Shown here: piece after piece, positions 1 through 9,659 of the stretch
Layout of the letters: each line of letters starts with the position of its first letter
Numbering within the stretch: the stretch's first letter is position 1
Assembly (NCBI RefSeq): GCF_900102055.1
Contig: NZ_FNBA01000009.1
Location: 1-44,880, forward strand
DNA from: Ulvibacter litoralis
GTDB taxonomy: Bacteria > Bacteroidota > Bacteroidia > Flavobacteriales > Flavobacteriaceae
Length of the DNA: 44,880 nt
Direction of reading: 5' to 3'
Translations under genes and position numbers: made by a program
Notes under the pieces: model-generated
Told to the model about the DNA's origin: nothing
Seen by the model: only the letters and a program-made list of their open reading frames with translations
The model's database searches: none

Positions 1-3000
1 GCTACTCCACTAATTGTCGGAGTTGGATCAGAAGCATCTACACAATACGCGGCAGCATCATAACTAAAACTTGCATCGTCTAAGGCATTGATGGTGACTG
101 AAACACTTGAACTATTTGGACAAGTTCCAGAAGTTGTATAGGTTACAGTATAGGTTGCAGGTGTTGAAGCGCTCACATCAATCGCTCCTGTTGCAGCGTT
201 GATCGAAAGTCCAGCAGTACTTGAGAATGTTCCACCTGTTACTCCTGAAATTGTCGGAGTTGGATCGGAAGCATCCACACAATACGCTGTAGCATCGTAA
301 CTAAAACTTGCATCGTCTAAGGCATTGATGGTTACTGAAGCTGTTGAACTATTTGGACAAGTTCCAGAAGTTGTATAAGTAATTGTATACGTTGCAGGTG
401 TTGAAGCACTTACATCAATCGCTCCTGTTGCAGCGTTGATTGAAAGTCCAGCAGTACTTGAGAATGTTCCTCCTGCTACTCCTGAAATTGTCGGAGTTGG
501 ATCGGAAGCATCCACACAATACGCGGCAGCATCATAACTAAAACTTGCATCGTCTAAAGCATTGATTGTTACTGAAACATTTGAACTGTTTGGACAAGTT
601 CCAGAAGTTGTATAGGTTACAGTATAGGTTGCAGGCGTTGAAGTACTTACATCAATTGCTCCAGTTGCAGCGTTGATCGAAAGTCCCGCAGTACTTGAGA
701 ATATTCCTCCTGCTACGCCTGAAATTGTCGGAGTTGGATCGGAAGCATCTACACAATACGCGGCAGCATCATAACTAAAACTTGCATCGTCTAAAGCATT
801 GATTGTTACTGAAACATTTGAACTGTTTGGACAAGTTCCAGAAGTTGTATAGGTTACAGTATAGGTTGCAGGCGTTGAAGTACTTACATCAATTGCTCCA
901 GTTGCAGCATTGATCGAAAGTCCAGCAGTACTTGAGAATGTTCCTCCTGCTACGCCTGAAATTGTCGGAGTTGGGTCGGAAGCATCTACACAATACGCGG
1001 CAGCATCATAACTAAAACTTGCATCGTCTAAGGCATTGATGGTTACTGAAGCTGTTGAACTATTTGGACAAGTTCCAGAAGTTGTATAGGTTACAGTATA
1101 GGTTGCAGGCGTTGAAGTACTTACATCAATTGCTCCAGTTGCAGCGTTGATCGAAAGTCCCGCAGTACTTGAGAATGTTCCTCCTGCTACTCCTGAAATT
1201 GTCGGAGTTGGATCGGAAGCATCTACACAATACGCGGCAGCATCATAAGTAAAACTTGCATCGTCTAAGGCATTGATGGTTACTGAAACATTTGAAGTGT
1301 TTCTACAAGTACCAGCCGTTGTATAGGTTACAGTATAGGTTGCAGGCGTTGAAGCACTTACATCAATCGCTCCAGTTGCAGCGTTGATCGAAAGACCTGC
1401 AGTACTTGAGAATGTTCCACCCGTCACTCCTGAAATCGTCGGAGTTGGATCGGAAGCATCTACACAATACGCGGCAGCATCATAACTAAAACTTGCATCG
1501 TCTAAGGCATTGATGGTTACTGAAACATTTGAAGTGTTTCTACAAGTACCAGCCGTTGTATAGGTTACAGTATAGGTTGCAGGCGTTGAAGCACTTACAT
1601 CAATCGCTCCAGTTGCAGCGTTGATCGAAAGACCTGCAGTACTTGAGAATGTTCCACCCGTCACTCCTGAAATCGTCGGAGTTGGATCGGAAGCATCTAC
1701 ACAATACGCGGCAGCATCATAACTAAAACTTGCATCGTCTAAGGCATTGATGGTTACTGAAACATTTGAAGTGTTTCTACAAGTACCAGCCGTTGTATAG
1801 GTTACAGTATAGGTTGCAGGCGTTGAAGTACTTACATCAATTGCTCCAGTTGCAGCGTTGATCGAAAGTCCCGCAGTACTTGAGAATGTTCCTCCTGCTA
1901 CGCCTGAAATTGTCGGAGTTGGGTCGGAAGCATCTACACAATACGCGGCAGCATCATAACTAAAACTTGCATCGTCTAAGGCATTGATGGTTACTGAAAC
2001 TGTTGAACTGTTTGGACAAGTTCCAGAAGTTGTATAAGTTACAGTATAGGTTGCAGGCGTTGAAGCACTTACATCAATTGCTCCTGTGGAAGCATTGATC
2101 GAAAGTCCAGCAGTACTTGAGAATGTTCCTCCTGCTACTCCACTAATTGTCGGAGTTGGATCGGAAGCATCTACACAATACGCGGCAGCACCATAACTAA
2201 AACTTGCATCGTCTAAGGCATTGATGGTTACTGAAACTGTTGAACTGTTTGGACAAGCACCAGAAGTTGTATAGGTTACGGTATAAGTTCCAGCTGTGGA
2301 TGCGCTCACATCAATTGCTCCTGTTGCAGCGTTGATCGAAAGTCCCGCAGTACTTGAGAATGTTCCTCCTGCTACGCCTGAAATTGTCGGAGTTGGATCG
2401 GAGGCATCTACACAATACGCTGCAGCATCATAACTAAAACTTGCATCGTCTAAGGCATTGATGGTTACTGAAGCTGTTGAACTATTTGGACAAGTTCCAG
2501 AAGTTGTATAAGTTACAGTATAGGTTGCAGGCGTTGAGGCACTTACATCAATTGCTCCTGTGGAAGCATTGATCGAAAGTCCAGCAGTACTTGAGAATGT
2601 TCCTCCTGCTACTCCACTAATTGTCGGAGTTGGATCGGAAGCATCTACACAATACGCGGCAGCACCATAACTAAAACTTGCATCGTCTAAGGCATTGATG
2701 GTTACTGAAACATTTGAAGTGTTTCTACAAGTACCAGCCGTTGTATAGGTTACAGTATAGGTTGCAGGCGTTGAAGCACTTACATCAATGACTCCTGTTG
2801 CAGCATTGATCGAAAGTCCCGCAGTACTTGAGAATGTTCCACCCGTCACTCCACTAATTGTCGGAGTTGGATCGGAAGCATCTACACAATACGAAGCAGC
2901 ATCATAAGTAAAACTTGCATCGTCTAAAGCATTGATGGTTACTGAAACATTTGAAGTGTTTACACATGTTCCAGAAGTCGTATAGGTTACTGAATATGTT

Positions 3001-4359
3001 CCTGGAGTCGATGCGCTCACATCAATCGCTCCGGTTGAAGCGTTGATCGAAAGTCCAGCAGTACTTGAGAATGTTCCACCTGTTACTCCTGAAATTGTCG
3101 GAGTTGGGTCGGAAGCATCTACACAATACGAAGCAGCATCATAACTAAAACTCGCATCGTCTAAGGCATTGATGGTTACTGAAGCTGTTGAACTATTTGA
3201 ACAAGTTCCAGAAGTTGTATAAGTAATTGTATACGTTGCAGGCGTTGAAGCACTTACATCAATTGCTCCTGTTGCAGCATTGATCGAAAGTCCAGCAGTA
3301 CTTGAGAATGTTCCTCCCGTCACTCCTGAAATTGTCGGAGTTGGATCGGAAGCATCAACACAATACGCGGCAGCATCATAATTAAAACTCGCATCGTCTA
3401 AGGCATTGATGGTTACTGAAGCTGTTGAACTATTTGGACAAGCACCAGAAGTTGTATAGGTTACGGTATAAGTTCCAGCTGTGGATGCGCTCACATCAAT
3501 TGCTCCAGTTGAAGCGTTGATCGAAAGTCCAGCAGTACTTGAGAATGTTCCACCTGTTACTCCTGAAATTGTCGGAGTTGGATCGGAAGCATCTACACAA
3601 TACGCGGCAGCATCATAACTAAAACTCGCATCGTCTAAGGCATTGATGGTTACTGAAGCTGTTGAACTATTTGGACAAGTTCCAGAAGTTGTATAGGTTA
3701 CAGTATAGGTTGCAGGCGTTGAAGTACTTACATCAATCGCTCCAGTTGCAGCGTTGATCGAAAGTCCCGCAGTACTTGAGAATGTTCCTCCCGTCACTCC
3801 TGAAATTGTCGGAGTTGGATCGGAAGCATCTACACAATACGCGGCAGCATCATAATTAAAACTCGCATCGTCTAAGGCATTGATGGTTACTGAAGCTGTT
3901 GAACTATTTGGACAAGCACCAGAAGTTGTATAGGTTACGGTATAAGTTCCAGCTGTGGATGCGCTCACATCAATTGCTCCAGTTGAAGCATTAATTGATA
4001 AGCCAGCAGCACTTGAGAATGTTCCTCCCGTCACTCCACTAATTGTCGGAGTTGGATCGGAAGCATCTACACAATACGCGGCAGCATCATAATTAAAACT
4101 CGCATCGTCTAAAGCGTTGATTGTTATTGAAACACTTGAATTAGTAGGACACGTTCCTGCTGTTGTATAGGTTACTGAATATGTTCCTGGAGTCGATGCG
4201 CTAACATCAATAACCCCAGTTGCAGCTGTTAATGACAATCCTGCTGGTGCACTACTAAAAGCACCGCCAGTATCACCCGTAATTAGTGGTGTTGGATCTG
4301 AAACATCTACACAATACGCAGCAGCATCATAATTAAAACTAGCATCTTCTGCATTTACA
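1..4359 (-). repeat. Tandem array of ~18 copies of a 237-bp (79-residue) Ig-like repeat
   Basis: The marker ATTGTCGG recurs at 13, 250, 487, 724, 961, 1198 and so on to 4042, always 237 bp apart; one copy near 1435 has a single change (ATCGTCGG). The first-translated copy (around 4282) is divergent and shifted by 3 bp. Each unit encodes an Ig-like module containing DPTPTISG, GGTFSS, TYTVTYTT, a GTC motif and DDASF.YDAAAYC. Two cysteines 26 residues apart (GTC and AYC) occur in each unit and could form a disulfide. The array continues past the left edge. Copies 1274-1510 and 1511-1747 read as identical in every base. Such identity points to recent unequal exchange or gene conversion. Confidence 0.95.
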
Positions 4360-7300
4360 GTTAAAGTAGCTTCAGCTTCAGCCCCGCAAAGATTTGCTTC
4401 ATTTGTGAAAACCACCTTATAAGTATTTCCACTCATAGCCTCAGTCACACCTGTTAACACAAGTGAAACTGTAGCGCCACTTGCTACCGTACCTGTTTCA
4501 GAAGCCAAATCAGAATAATTTGTTCCATCTGTACTAACTGACCATTGATACGTAACATTTGTACTAGCTGTTGCTACAGGATTATTTGTAGCGATAGGAG
4601 CTGCAATCGCAATCGCATCAAATTGCGCTGTTTCTGTTTCACATTTAATTATATTTGAAGGAGCTGTATCTATTGTTACAGTCATTCCCTCTTCAAAAGT
4701 TTTTACTCCACCTGCAGTAGTTGCAGGTGTTGTGTTATATACATTTCCTGTAACTCCAGCTAAAATTACCAATCCATTTGCATCTACTCCTCCATTTGCT
4801 AAGGTTGGCGTATCTGGGCCATAAATCCCAGTATCATTATCATCGGCATCTAAATCATTATAAGCTTCATCGGCATCACTACAACCATCACCATCACTAT
4901 CTAAATCTAAATTGTTTGGAATACTGTCTCCATCTATATCTGGACAACTAAGAATAGGTGTAAATGCAAAACCTTCTCTATTATAGGCTGAATTACCGTT
5001 AATAGTTGAATCTGCAAGAAATGAAATTGTAGTAGGAAAAGTTACTACATTAGACATATCAACATTAATACTCCATTCTGTATCTTCCAAAGAATAAGAA
5101 ACACCATTATTAATTACAATAATATCTCCTGAAGACAAAATATCTCCCGTAACTCTACCAGTAACTTCATCTAAAGGATCATATAGGACAGCAGAACCAC
5201 CTCCACTCCATGTAAGCACAATTTCTTTAAAAGAATTTTGAGTTCCTACGGTTACCCCTTCTGCTCCATTTCCTAAAACAACAGAATCTAATCTTCCTGA
5301 AATCGGTGCATCTAATATAAGGTCTATAGTTGTTGTTGGATCAGCTTCTTGATCCCATCGTATTTGTATGCCCGAGGTTGATGTAAGTACACTTGAAGCA
5401 TACTCAGTATTTATAGTAAATCCTAATACACTATTTCCCTCTGACTCATAAAAACCTGTTAAACTAGTTGTATTGTTACCTGAATTAACCGCCCCTATAA
5501 CAGAAGGACATTCTAGTTTATCTAATATACCATCGTTATCATCGTCTAAATCACAAGCATCTCCAATACTATCGCCATCTGTATCCACATAGTCTGGATG
5601 ACCCAAAGTACAAGGATTACAAATTACAGATTGTACTAAAGCATCTGTACTACTTATATCGTTCTGCCCTGCTACACCAGCTGGTGCAGTTCCAGGACCT
5701 ACTGGTATACCATTATCATTTACTGGGTTTGTAACTATATTTATAGATCCATCAGGGTTTAAATTTGTGTAATCTAAACCACCGTCTCCTTCCAGAGCAT
5801 CGTAACAACCATCTCTATCGCTATCTAAATCTAAATGGTTTGGAATTGTATCACCATCAGTATCTAAAATACATCTTGGCGCTGAAATACCATCTAACTC
5901 AAAAGTTTTTTCACTATATAAATCAATAGCAGTATTTCCAGTATTTTCCTCTACAATAACATATTCTAATGTATCACCTACATTAAGTGTCAACGTCACC
6001 ACATTTGAAATGGAAGGTGAAGAATCATTTGTAGTAGAGCTATAAGCATTTTGTATAGCGTACACTTTTGTTCCGTTATGATAAATAACGATATGATCAT
6101 CACCATAGCCTAAATCGAATCGGTAAATCCCTGTTTCAGTATTCGCTATAACTCTTGAAAACTTAATTGCTGAATCTTCACTTCCATTATCTGGGACAAG
6201 CGTACCTACAAAATCTTCTATATCTGGATGAGACGATAATGTAGTTGGACTTGTTGAAAGCACAGCATCAAATGCTCGACTCGTAAGGTTAAATTTATTG
6301 TAATTGAAAGTTGCAATTTGGGCAAAAGTAGATGGGAAAGTTGTGGAGCCGTTTATTAAAGCCCAGCTATCTTGATTTGGCGCATCGTACAATATACCTC
6401 TCCAACCCGTTTCACTTAAAATACCTGAAGGACCACATGGCCCCATTTCATCTCTATCGATTAAACCATCATTATCATTATCTAAATCGCAAGCATCTCC
6501 AATAGTATCTCCGTCACTATCAACATACGTCGGACTACCAGGACTACAAGGACTACAAACCGCAGATTGTACTGAAGCATTCAGACTACTTACATCATTT
6601 TGTCCTGCTGTACCAGCTGGCGCTGTTCCAGGGCCTACTGGAATACCATTATCATTTACTGGGTTTGTAACTAAATTAATAGACCCATCTAGGTTTAAGT
6701 TTGTATAATCAAGGCCCCCATCTCCTTCTAAAGCATCTGGACACCCATCATTATCACTATCCAAATCTAAATTATTGGGAATACCATCTCCATCGCTATC
6801 TAAACAAAAGATTGTTGTTGCATTAATAAATGATGTAGAAAACGTACTTAATATACTTTCTCTCGCTCCATTTTGTGCTAAATCTTCAAAAAGCAAAGAG
6901 GCAACTGTAAATGGCTCATCTGCGATAAAAGTTGCAGCACCATTATTTGTTTCATCATCATCTGCCAAACTTCGTGTTAACACATGAGAAAGACCACCAC
7001 GAGCAACAAACTCGCTTGCAGAACTATTTCCGACAGATAGGTTGTTTGCTGCATTTGCAGACGGGCTATTCACCTCTAAAGCACCCGTATTTATATTGTA
7101 TGCTGCTAAATCGCCAGTAATACTACCCCAAGTACCTAATATACTAAAACACAATGCATCTGTAGGATAATCTGTATTATTTGAACGATCTACATCGTCA
7201 AGGTCTGTAAATTGAATATTTTGAATTGGCGCAGAACTTGTAAAAGTAACCGCACTTTCATCATCGACTCTATCATAGTTTTGTACCGAAGGGGTTGCTC

Positions 7301-9536
7301 CAGCAGTAATTGTAACCCCGCTAACATCTTGCAATCCATCCGGCCCAATAAAATGTTGAGCAACAGTCGATTCTGTCACCGTAATTGTATAAGTTGCTGA
7401 ATCGTAAGTTGCTACATATACTAATTTTGTACTATCAGATAAGGATTCATCATAATTGTATTGAAGCACAAAAGGACCTCCACATTCAACTGCATCCACT
7501 ATTCCATCGTTGTCATTGTCTAAATCACAAGCATCCCCTACTAAATCGCCATCTACATCAACAAACGCTGGATTTCCAGGAGTACATTGGCAAATCACAG
7601 ATTGTACTTGATCATCTGTACTACTAACATCATCTTGACCTGTAATCCCAGCTCCGGGTGTTCCAGGACCAACAGGAATACCATTGTCGTTAATAGGATT
7701 GGTTGTAGTGTTTATGGATCCATCTGGATTTAAATTTGTGTAATTAAGTCCACCATTTCCTTCTAATGCATCTGGACAACCATCATTATCACTGTCTAAA
7801 TCTAAATAATCAAAAATACCATCTCCATCGGTATCTTTCGTAGAACAAAAAGAAAAGTCTGTTAATGAAAAGGATTGAAAATTAGCTGGACTACCTGAAT
7901 TATTCGTATAAACAAATTCAATTTTAGTTATCCAAGCTTGTATTCCATCAATCGACATATTAGCATTTACCGAATTACCTATGAAAATGTTTGGTGACGT
8001 GTATGTTTGTCCGCTGATTGTGTATTCTGAAGGTATAAGAATATGATTACTACCATCTTCTTTCGTGATAATCATTTGAATTCGATCAATAAAATCTGAG
8101 TCGTCAAAAATCCCTGTATCTGGCTCATGATCTACATCATACAATTGAAAACTCAAATTATAAACCGGTCTATCAAATTCAAAAATATGGTTAGACTGTC
8201 CAGTGGTCGTTGAACTTTGATACAATGTGTAATATGGATCTACCGAGTAACCACCACTAACATTCACACGATATTCTTGTGTCGCCAACGAACCTGTTGT
8301 GGATCTGGACAACGTAATTCCCACACTATTTACAGATATATTTGGATTCGTAGCAACAGGATCATCTCCAGCAGTTGGAGAATTTCCTCCTGCTGTGTAT
8401 TCATTATCCCAATCTAAAGTAGAGTTATTGGTAGCACAATCTCCTATTTCTACAGAGTCTAAAATACCATCATTATCATCATCTAAATCGGCTTCGTCAT
8501 CTATACCATCTCCGTCACTATCTGGTAATACATTTACCGTCAATAAAGCTGGGGCCGATGTTGCTGCATGGTTAAATCCATCTAAAGTATAATCGTCATT
8601 TACCGTATATGGTAGAGTTGCCTCACCAGAAAACCCTGACAATGGCGTAAATGTTACATTTCCTAAACTATCTACACTCCATGATCCATCGGCAGTATTT
8701 ATAGAATTCTGTATACCAGATGTTGAAGTATCAAGATCTACCGTATTGGCAACGATATTTCCATCAGGATCAAAATCTGTACTAATAACATTAAAAATAA
8801 CCGGTGTATCCACTATAGTTGTGGTCGAATTATCATCAGCAATTGGAACTGTATTAATGGCATTGACAGAGACAGAAATTTGTACTGATTCGACAAAATC
8901 AAAATCATCAAACCCAAGAGGCGCAGTAGTGTTCGCATTTGCGCCTGGACGTAAAATTAATGTTTCAGTTACATCATTTGCCGTAAAACGCAACTTATCC
9001 GTTTGCCAATCATTAATTGTCAAATTATTTACCTGAACTATTGGTCCTCCATCAATTTCAAATGTATAATAATCATTATATACATTAGAATAAGGAACAT
9101 TAGATTCTCCATCGTTAGTAACTGCAGTTAAAGAATAAGCAAGAACCTCGTATTCTCTAGATGGGGTTAGATCCAAAATATCAACACTTACAGACTCTTC
9201 CACTCCCGCGGGACCCAAATCCCTTAATGATAGCCAATTTGTATGACCATTGTCTGGTGACGGAAGTGTTATTACCGTAGGACTACCTGGAGACTGCACC
9301 CAATTAGCTCCTCCTCCACCCGTTCCGGCGACAGCAGCTGTAGTATTGTTTGAAATATCGGGTGTACCGGCACCTTTATTCCAATCATTTGGAGTACAGT
9401 CTTCACAATTCGCAGATCCATTTGTTGGAACTATCGTTTGCGAATTTGCTCCAATTGTAACCAAAAGACAAAAAACAGTAAAGGATAAAAACTTAGAAAA
9501 ATTAAGTTTAAGTAGGTTTGGGGTATAGACTTTCAT
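1..9536 (-). CDS. Giant T9SS-type secreted adhesin, N-terminal ~3178 codons (3' end beyond the left edge)
   Basis: The frame starts at ATG 9536-9534 and stays open to position 1, so the C-terminus is outside the window. The start is followed by a basic, hydrophobic signal peptide (about residues 1-33, ending near GANSQ). Then come a globular N-terminal region, a cadherin/Ig-like segment (about 226-330; NTVPIADDN onward), and thrombospondin type 3 calcium-binding blocks rich in DxDxDG (near 337-365, 566-681, 910-1024, 1221-1338, 1525-1565). These separate unrecognised beta-rich domains. An Ig-like stretch (about 1620-1721) precedes at least 18 tandem 79-residue repeats (from about 1726). This architecture is typical of very large Flavobacteriia surface proteins exported by type IX secretion and used in adhesion or gliding. 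The sorting domain is not visible, so that route is inferred. An enzyme function is not indicated. Confidence 0.88.
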   Translation of the reverse strand, partial: MKVYTPNLLKLNFSKFLSFTVFCLLVTIGANSQTIVPTNGSANCEDCTPNDWNKGAGTPDISNNTTAAVAGTGGGGANWVQSPGSPTVITLPSPDNGHTNWLSLRDLGPAGVEESVSVDILDLTPSREYEVLAYSLTAVTNDGESNVPYSNVYNDYYTFEIDGGPIVQVNNLTINDWQTDKLRFTANDVTETLILRPGANANTTAPLGFDDFDFVESVQISVSVNAINTVPIADDNSTTTIVDTPVIFNVISTDFDPDGNIVANTVDLDTSTSGIQNSINTADGSWSVDSLGNVTFTPLSGFSGEATLPYTVNDDYTLDGFNHAATSAPALLTVNVLPDSDGDGIDDEADLDDDNDGILDSVEIGDCATNNSTLDWDNEYTAGGNSPTAGDDPVATNPNISVNSVGITLSRSTTGSLATQEYRVNVSGGYSVDPYYTLYQSSTTTGQSNHIFEFDRPVYNLSFQLYDVDHEPDTGIFDDSDFIDRIQMIITKEDGSNHILIPSEYTISGQTYTSPNIFIGNSVNANMSIDGIQAWITKIEFVYTNNSGSPANFQSFSLTDFSFCSTKDTDGDGIFDYLDLDSDNDGCPDALEGNGGLNYTNLNPDGSINTTTNPINDNGIPVGPGTPGAGITGQDDVSSTDDQVQSVICQCTPGNPAFVDVDGDLVGDACDLDNDNDGIVDAVECGGPFVLQYNYDESLSDSTKLVYVATYDSATYTITVTESTVAQHFIGPDGLQDVSGVTITAGATPSVQNYDRVDDESAVTFTSSAPIQNIQFTDLDDVDRSNNTDYPTDALCFSILGTWGSITGDLAAYNINTGALEVNSPSANAANNLSVGNSSASEFVARGGLSHVLTRSLADDDETNNGAATFIADEPFTVASLLFEDLAQNGARESILSTFSTSFINATTIFCLDSDGDGIPNNLDLDSDNDGCPDALEGDGGLDYTNLNLDGSINLVTNPVNDNGIPVGPGTAPAGTAGQNDVSSLNASVQSAVCSPCSPGSPTYVDSDGDTIGDACDLDNDNDGLIDRDEMGPCGPSGILSETGWRGILYDAPNQDSWALINGSTTFPSTFAQIATFNYNKFNLTSRAFDAVLSTSPTTLSSHPDIEDFVGTLVPDNGSEDSAIKFSRVIANTETGIYRFDLGYGDDHIVIYHNGTKVYAIQNAYSSTTNDSSPSISNVVTLTLNVGDTLEYVIVEENTGNTAIDLYSEKTFELDGISAPRCILDTDGDTIPNHLDLDSDRDGCYDALEGDGGLDYTNLNPDGSINIVTNPVNDNGIPVGPGTAPAGVAGQNDISSTDALVQSVICNPCTLGHPDYVDTDGDSIGDACDLDDDNDGILDKLECPSVIGAVNSGNNTTSLTGFYESEGNSVLGFTINTEYASSVLTSTSGIQIRWDQEADPTTTIDLILDAPISGRLDSVVLGNGAEGVTVGTQNSFKEIVLTWSGGGSAVLYDPLDEVTGRVTGDILSSGDIIVINNGVSYSLEDTEWSINVDMSNVVTFPTTISFLADSTINGNSAYNREGFAFTPILSCPDIDGDSIPNNLDLDSDGDGCSDADEAYNDLDADDNDTGIYGPDTPTLANGGVDANGLVILAGVTGNVYNTTPATTAGGVKTFEEGMTVTIDTAPSNIIKCETETAQFDAIAIAAPIATNNPVATASTNVTYQWSVSTDGTNYSDLASETGTVASGATVSLVLTGVTEAMSGNTYKVVFTNEANLCGAEAEATLTVNAEDASFNYDAAAYCVDVSDPTPLITGDTGGAFSSAPAGLSLTAATGVIDVSASTPGTYSVTYTTAGTCPTNSSVSITINALDDASFNYDAAAYCVDASDPTPTISGVTGGTFSSAAGLSINASTGAIDVSASTAGTYTVTYTTSGACPNSSTASVTINALDDASFNYDAAAYCVDASDPTPTISGVTGGTFSSTAGLSINAATGAIDVSTSTPATYTVTYTTSGTCPNSSTASVTINALDDASFSYDAAAYCVDASDPTPTISGVTGGTFSSTAGLSINASTGAIDVSASTAGTYTVTYTTSGACPNSSTASVTINALDDASFNYDAAAYCVDASDPTPTISGVTGGTFSSTAGLSINAATGAIDVSASTPATYTITYTTSGTCSNSSTASVTINALDDASFSYDAASYCVDASDPTPTISGVTGGTFSSTAGLSINASTGAIDVSASTPGTYSVTYTTSGTCVNTSNVSVTINALDDASFTYDAASYCVDASDPTPTISGVTGGTFSSTAGLSINAATGVIDVSASTPATYTVTYTTAGTCRNTSNVSVTINALDDASFSYGAAAYCVDASDPTPTISGVAGGTFSSTAGLSINASTGAIDVSASTPATYTVTYTTSGTCPNSSTASVTINALDDASFSYDAAAYCVDASDPTPTISGVAGGTFSSTAGLSINAATGAIDVSASTAGTYTVTYTTSGACPNSSTVSVTINALDDASFSYGAAAYCVDASDPTPTISGVAGGTFSSTAGLSINASTGAIDVSASTPATYTVTYTTSGTCPNSSTVSVTINALDDASFSYDAAAYCVDASDPTPTISGVAGGTFSSTAGLSINAATGAIDVSTSTPATYTVTYTTAGTCRNTSNVSVTINALDDASFSYDAAAYCVDASDPTPTISGVTGGTFSSTAGLSINAATGAIDVSASTPATYTVTYTTAGTCRNTSNVSVTINALDDASFSYDAAAYCVDASDPTPTISGVTGGTFSSTAGLSINAATGAIDVSASTPATYTVTYTTAGTCRNTSNVSVTINALDDASFTYDAAAYCVDASDPTPTISGVAGGTFSSTAGLSINAATGAIDVSTSTPATYTVTYTTSGTCPNSSTASVTINALDDASFSYDAAAYCVDASDPTPTISGVAGGTFSSTAGLSINAATGAIDVSTSTPATYTVTYTTSGTCPNSSNVSVTINALDDASFSYDAAAYCVDASDPTPTISGVAGGIFSSTAGLSINAATGAIDVSTSTPATYTVTYTTSGTCPNSSNVSVTINALDDASFSYDAAAYCVDASDPTPTISGVAGGTFSSTAGLSINAATGAIDVSASTPATYTITYTTSGTCPNSSTASVTINALDDASFSYDATAYCVDASDPTPTISGVTGGTFSSTAGLSINAATGAIDVSASTPATYTVTYTTSGTCPNSSSVSVTINALDDASFSYDAAAYCVDASDPTPTISGV
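5522..5873 (-). repeat. TSP3-linker module, copy 3 in the giant adhesin
   Basis: This is one of three near-identical modules of about 350 bp inside the giant gene. Each encodes a TSP3 calcium-binding block, a linker with GLxYTNLN, GSIN, NPxNDNGIPVGPG and QSVIC-like motifs, and a second TSP3 block with GDACDLD and DNDG. Its partners are at 6465-6805 and 7493-7838. It separates two unrecognised beta-rich domains. Confidence 0.75.
6465..6805 (-). repeat. TSP3-linker module, copy 2 in the giant adhesin
   Basis: Second copy of the TSP3-linker module. The motif order matches the copies at 5522-5873 and 7493-7838: DLDSDNDGCPDALEG, then GLDYTNLN, NDNGIPVGPG, and DSDGDTIGDACDLDNDNDG. The asparagine- and aspartate-rich loops should bind calcium and stiffen the stalk; that role is family knowledge. 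Confidence 0.75.
7493..7838 (-). repeat. TSP3-linker module, copy 1 in the giant adhesin
   Basis: First-translated copy of the TSP3-linker module. It differs from the other two in the linker (GITGQDD rather than GTAGQND or GVAGQND) and in QCTPGNPAF rather than a PCSPGSP-like segment. It is therefore the most diverged of the three. Confidence 0.7.
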
Positions 9537-9560
9537 ACGAATGCTATTTAAATTTCTTAG

Positions 9561-9608
9561 GGTAAAAAAGACCCGCCAAGAAAATATGATATTAAAAACT
9601 TTGCGGGG
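9561..9608 (-). promoter_or_regulatory. Attenuator-like hairpin in the leader of the giant adhesin gene
   Basis: Read on the minus strand, CCCGCAAAG (9607-9599) pairs with CTTGGCGGG (9580-9572) with one internal mismatch. The loop contains a small AATATCATATT palindrome. The right arm is followed directly by TCTTTTTT. This is the form of a factor-independent terminator. It lies between the candidate -7 element (9627-9620) and the start codon (9536), with no gene ending upstream on that strand, so a regulatory leader is more likely than an ordinary terminator. Whether it acts is unknown. Confidence 0.55.
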
Positions 9609-9619
9609 ATAATAAGGGT

Positions 9620-9627
9620 CAAATATA
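9620..9627 (-). promoter_or_regulatory. Candidate -7 element of the giant adhesin gene
   Basis: TATATTTG on the minus strand matches the Bacteroidota -7 consensus TAnnTTTG exactly. No convincing TTTG lies 19-21 bp upstream. Transcription would begin near 9613, giving a leader of about 77 nt that contains the hairpin at 9561-9608. Confidence 0.45.
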
Positions 9628-9659
9628 CAACGTTCTAGGCTATTTTAATAAAATTTTAA

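Noticed and set aside
1-4359. Repeat array considered as CRISPR or satellite DNA
   Set aside because: The period is 237 bp with no unique spacers, and the units are in frame in one long coding sequence with Ig-like protein motifs.
6775-9528. Several plus-strand open frames of 60-97 codons opposite the giant adhesin
   Set aside because: They lie antisense to a continuous, domain-rich minus-strand gene, have low-complexity translations and no ordinary start context. They are shadows of the real gene.
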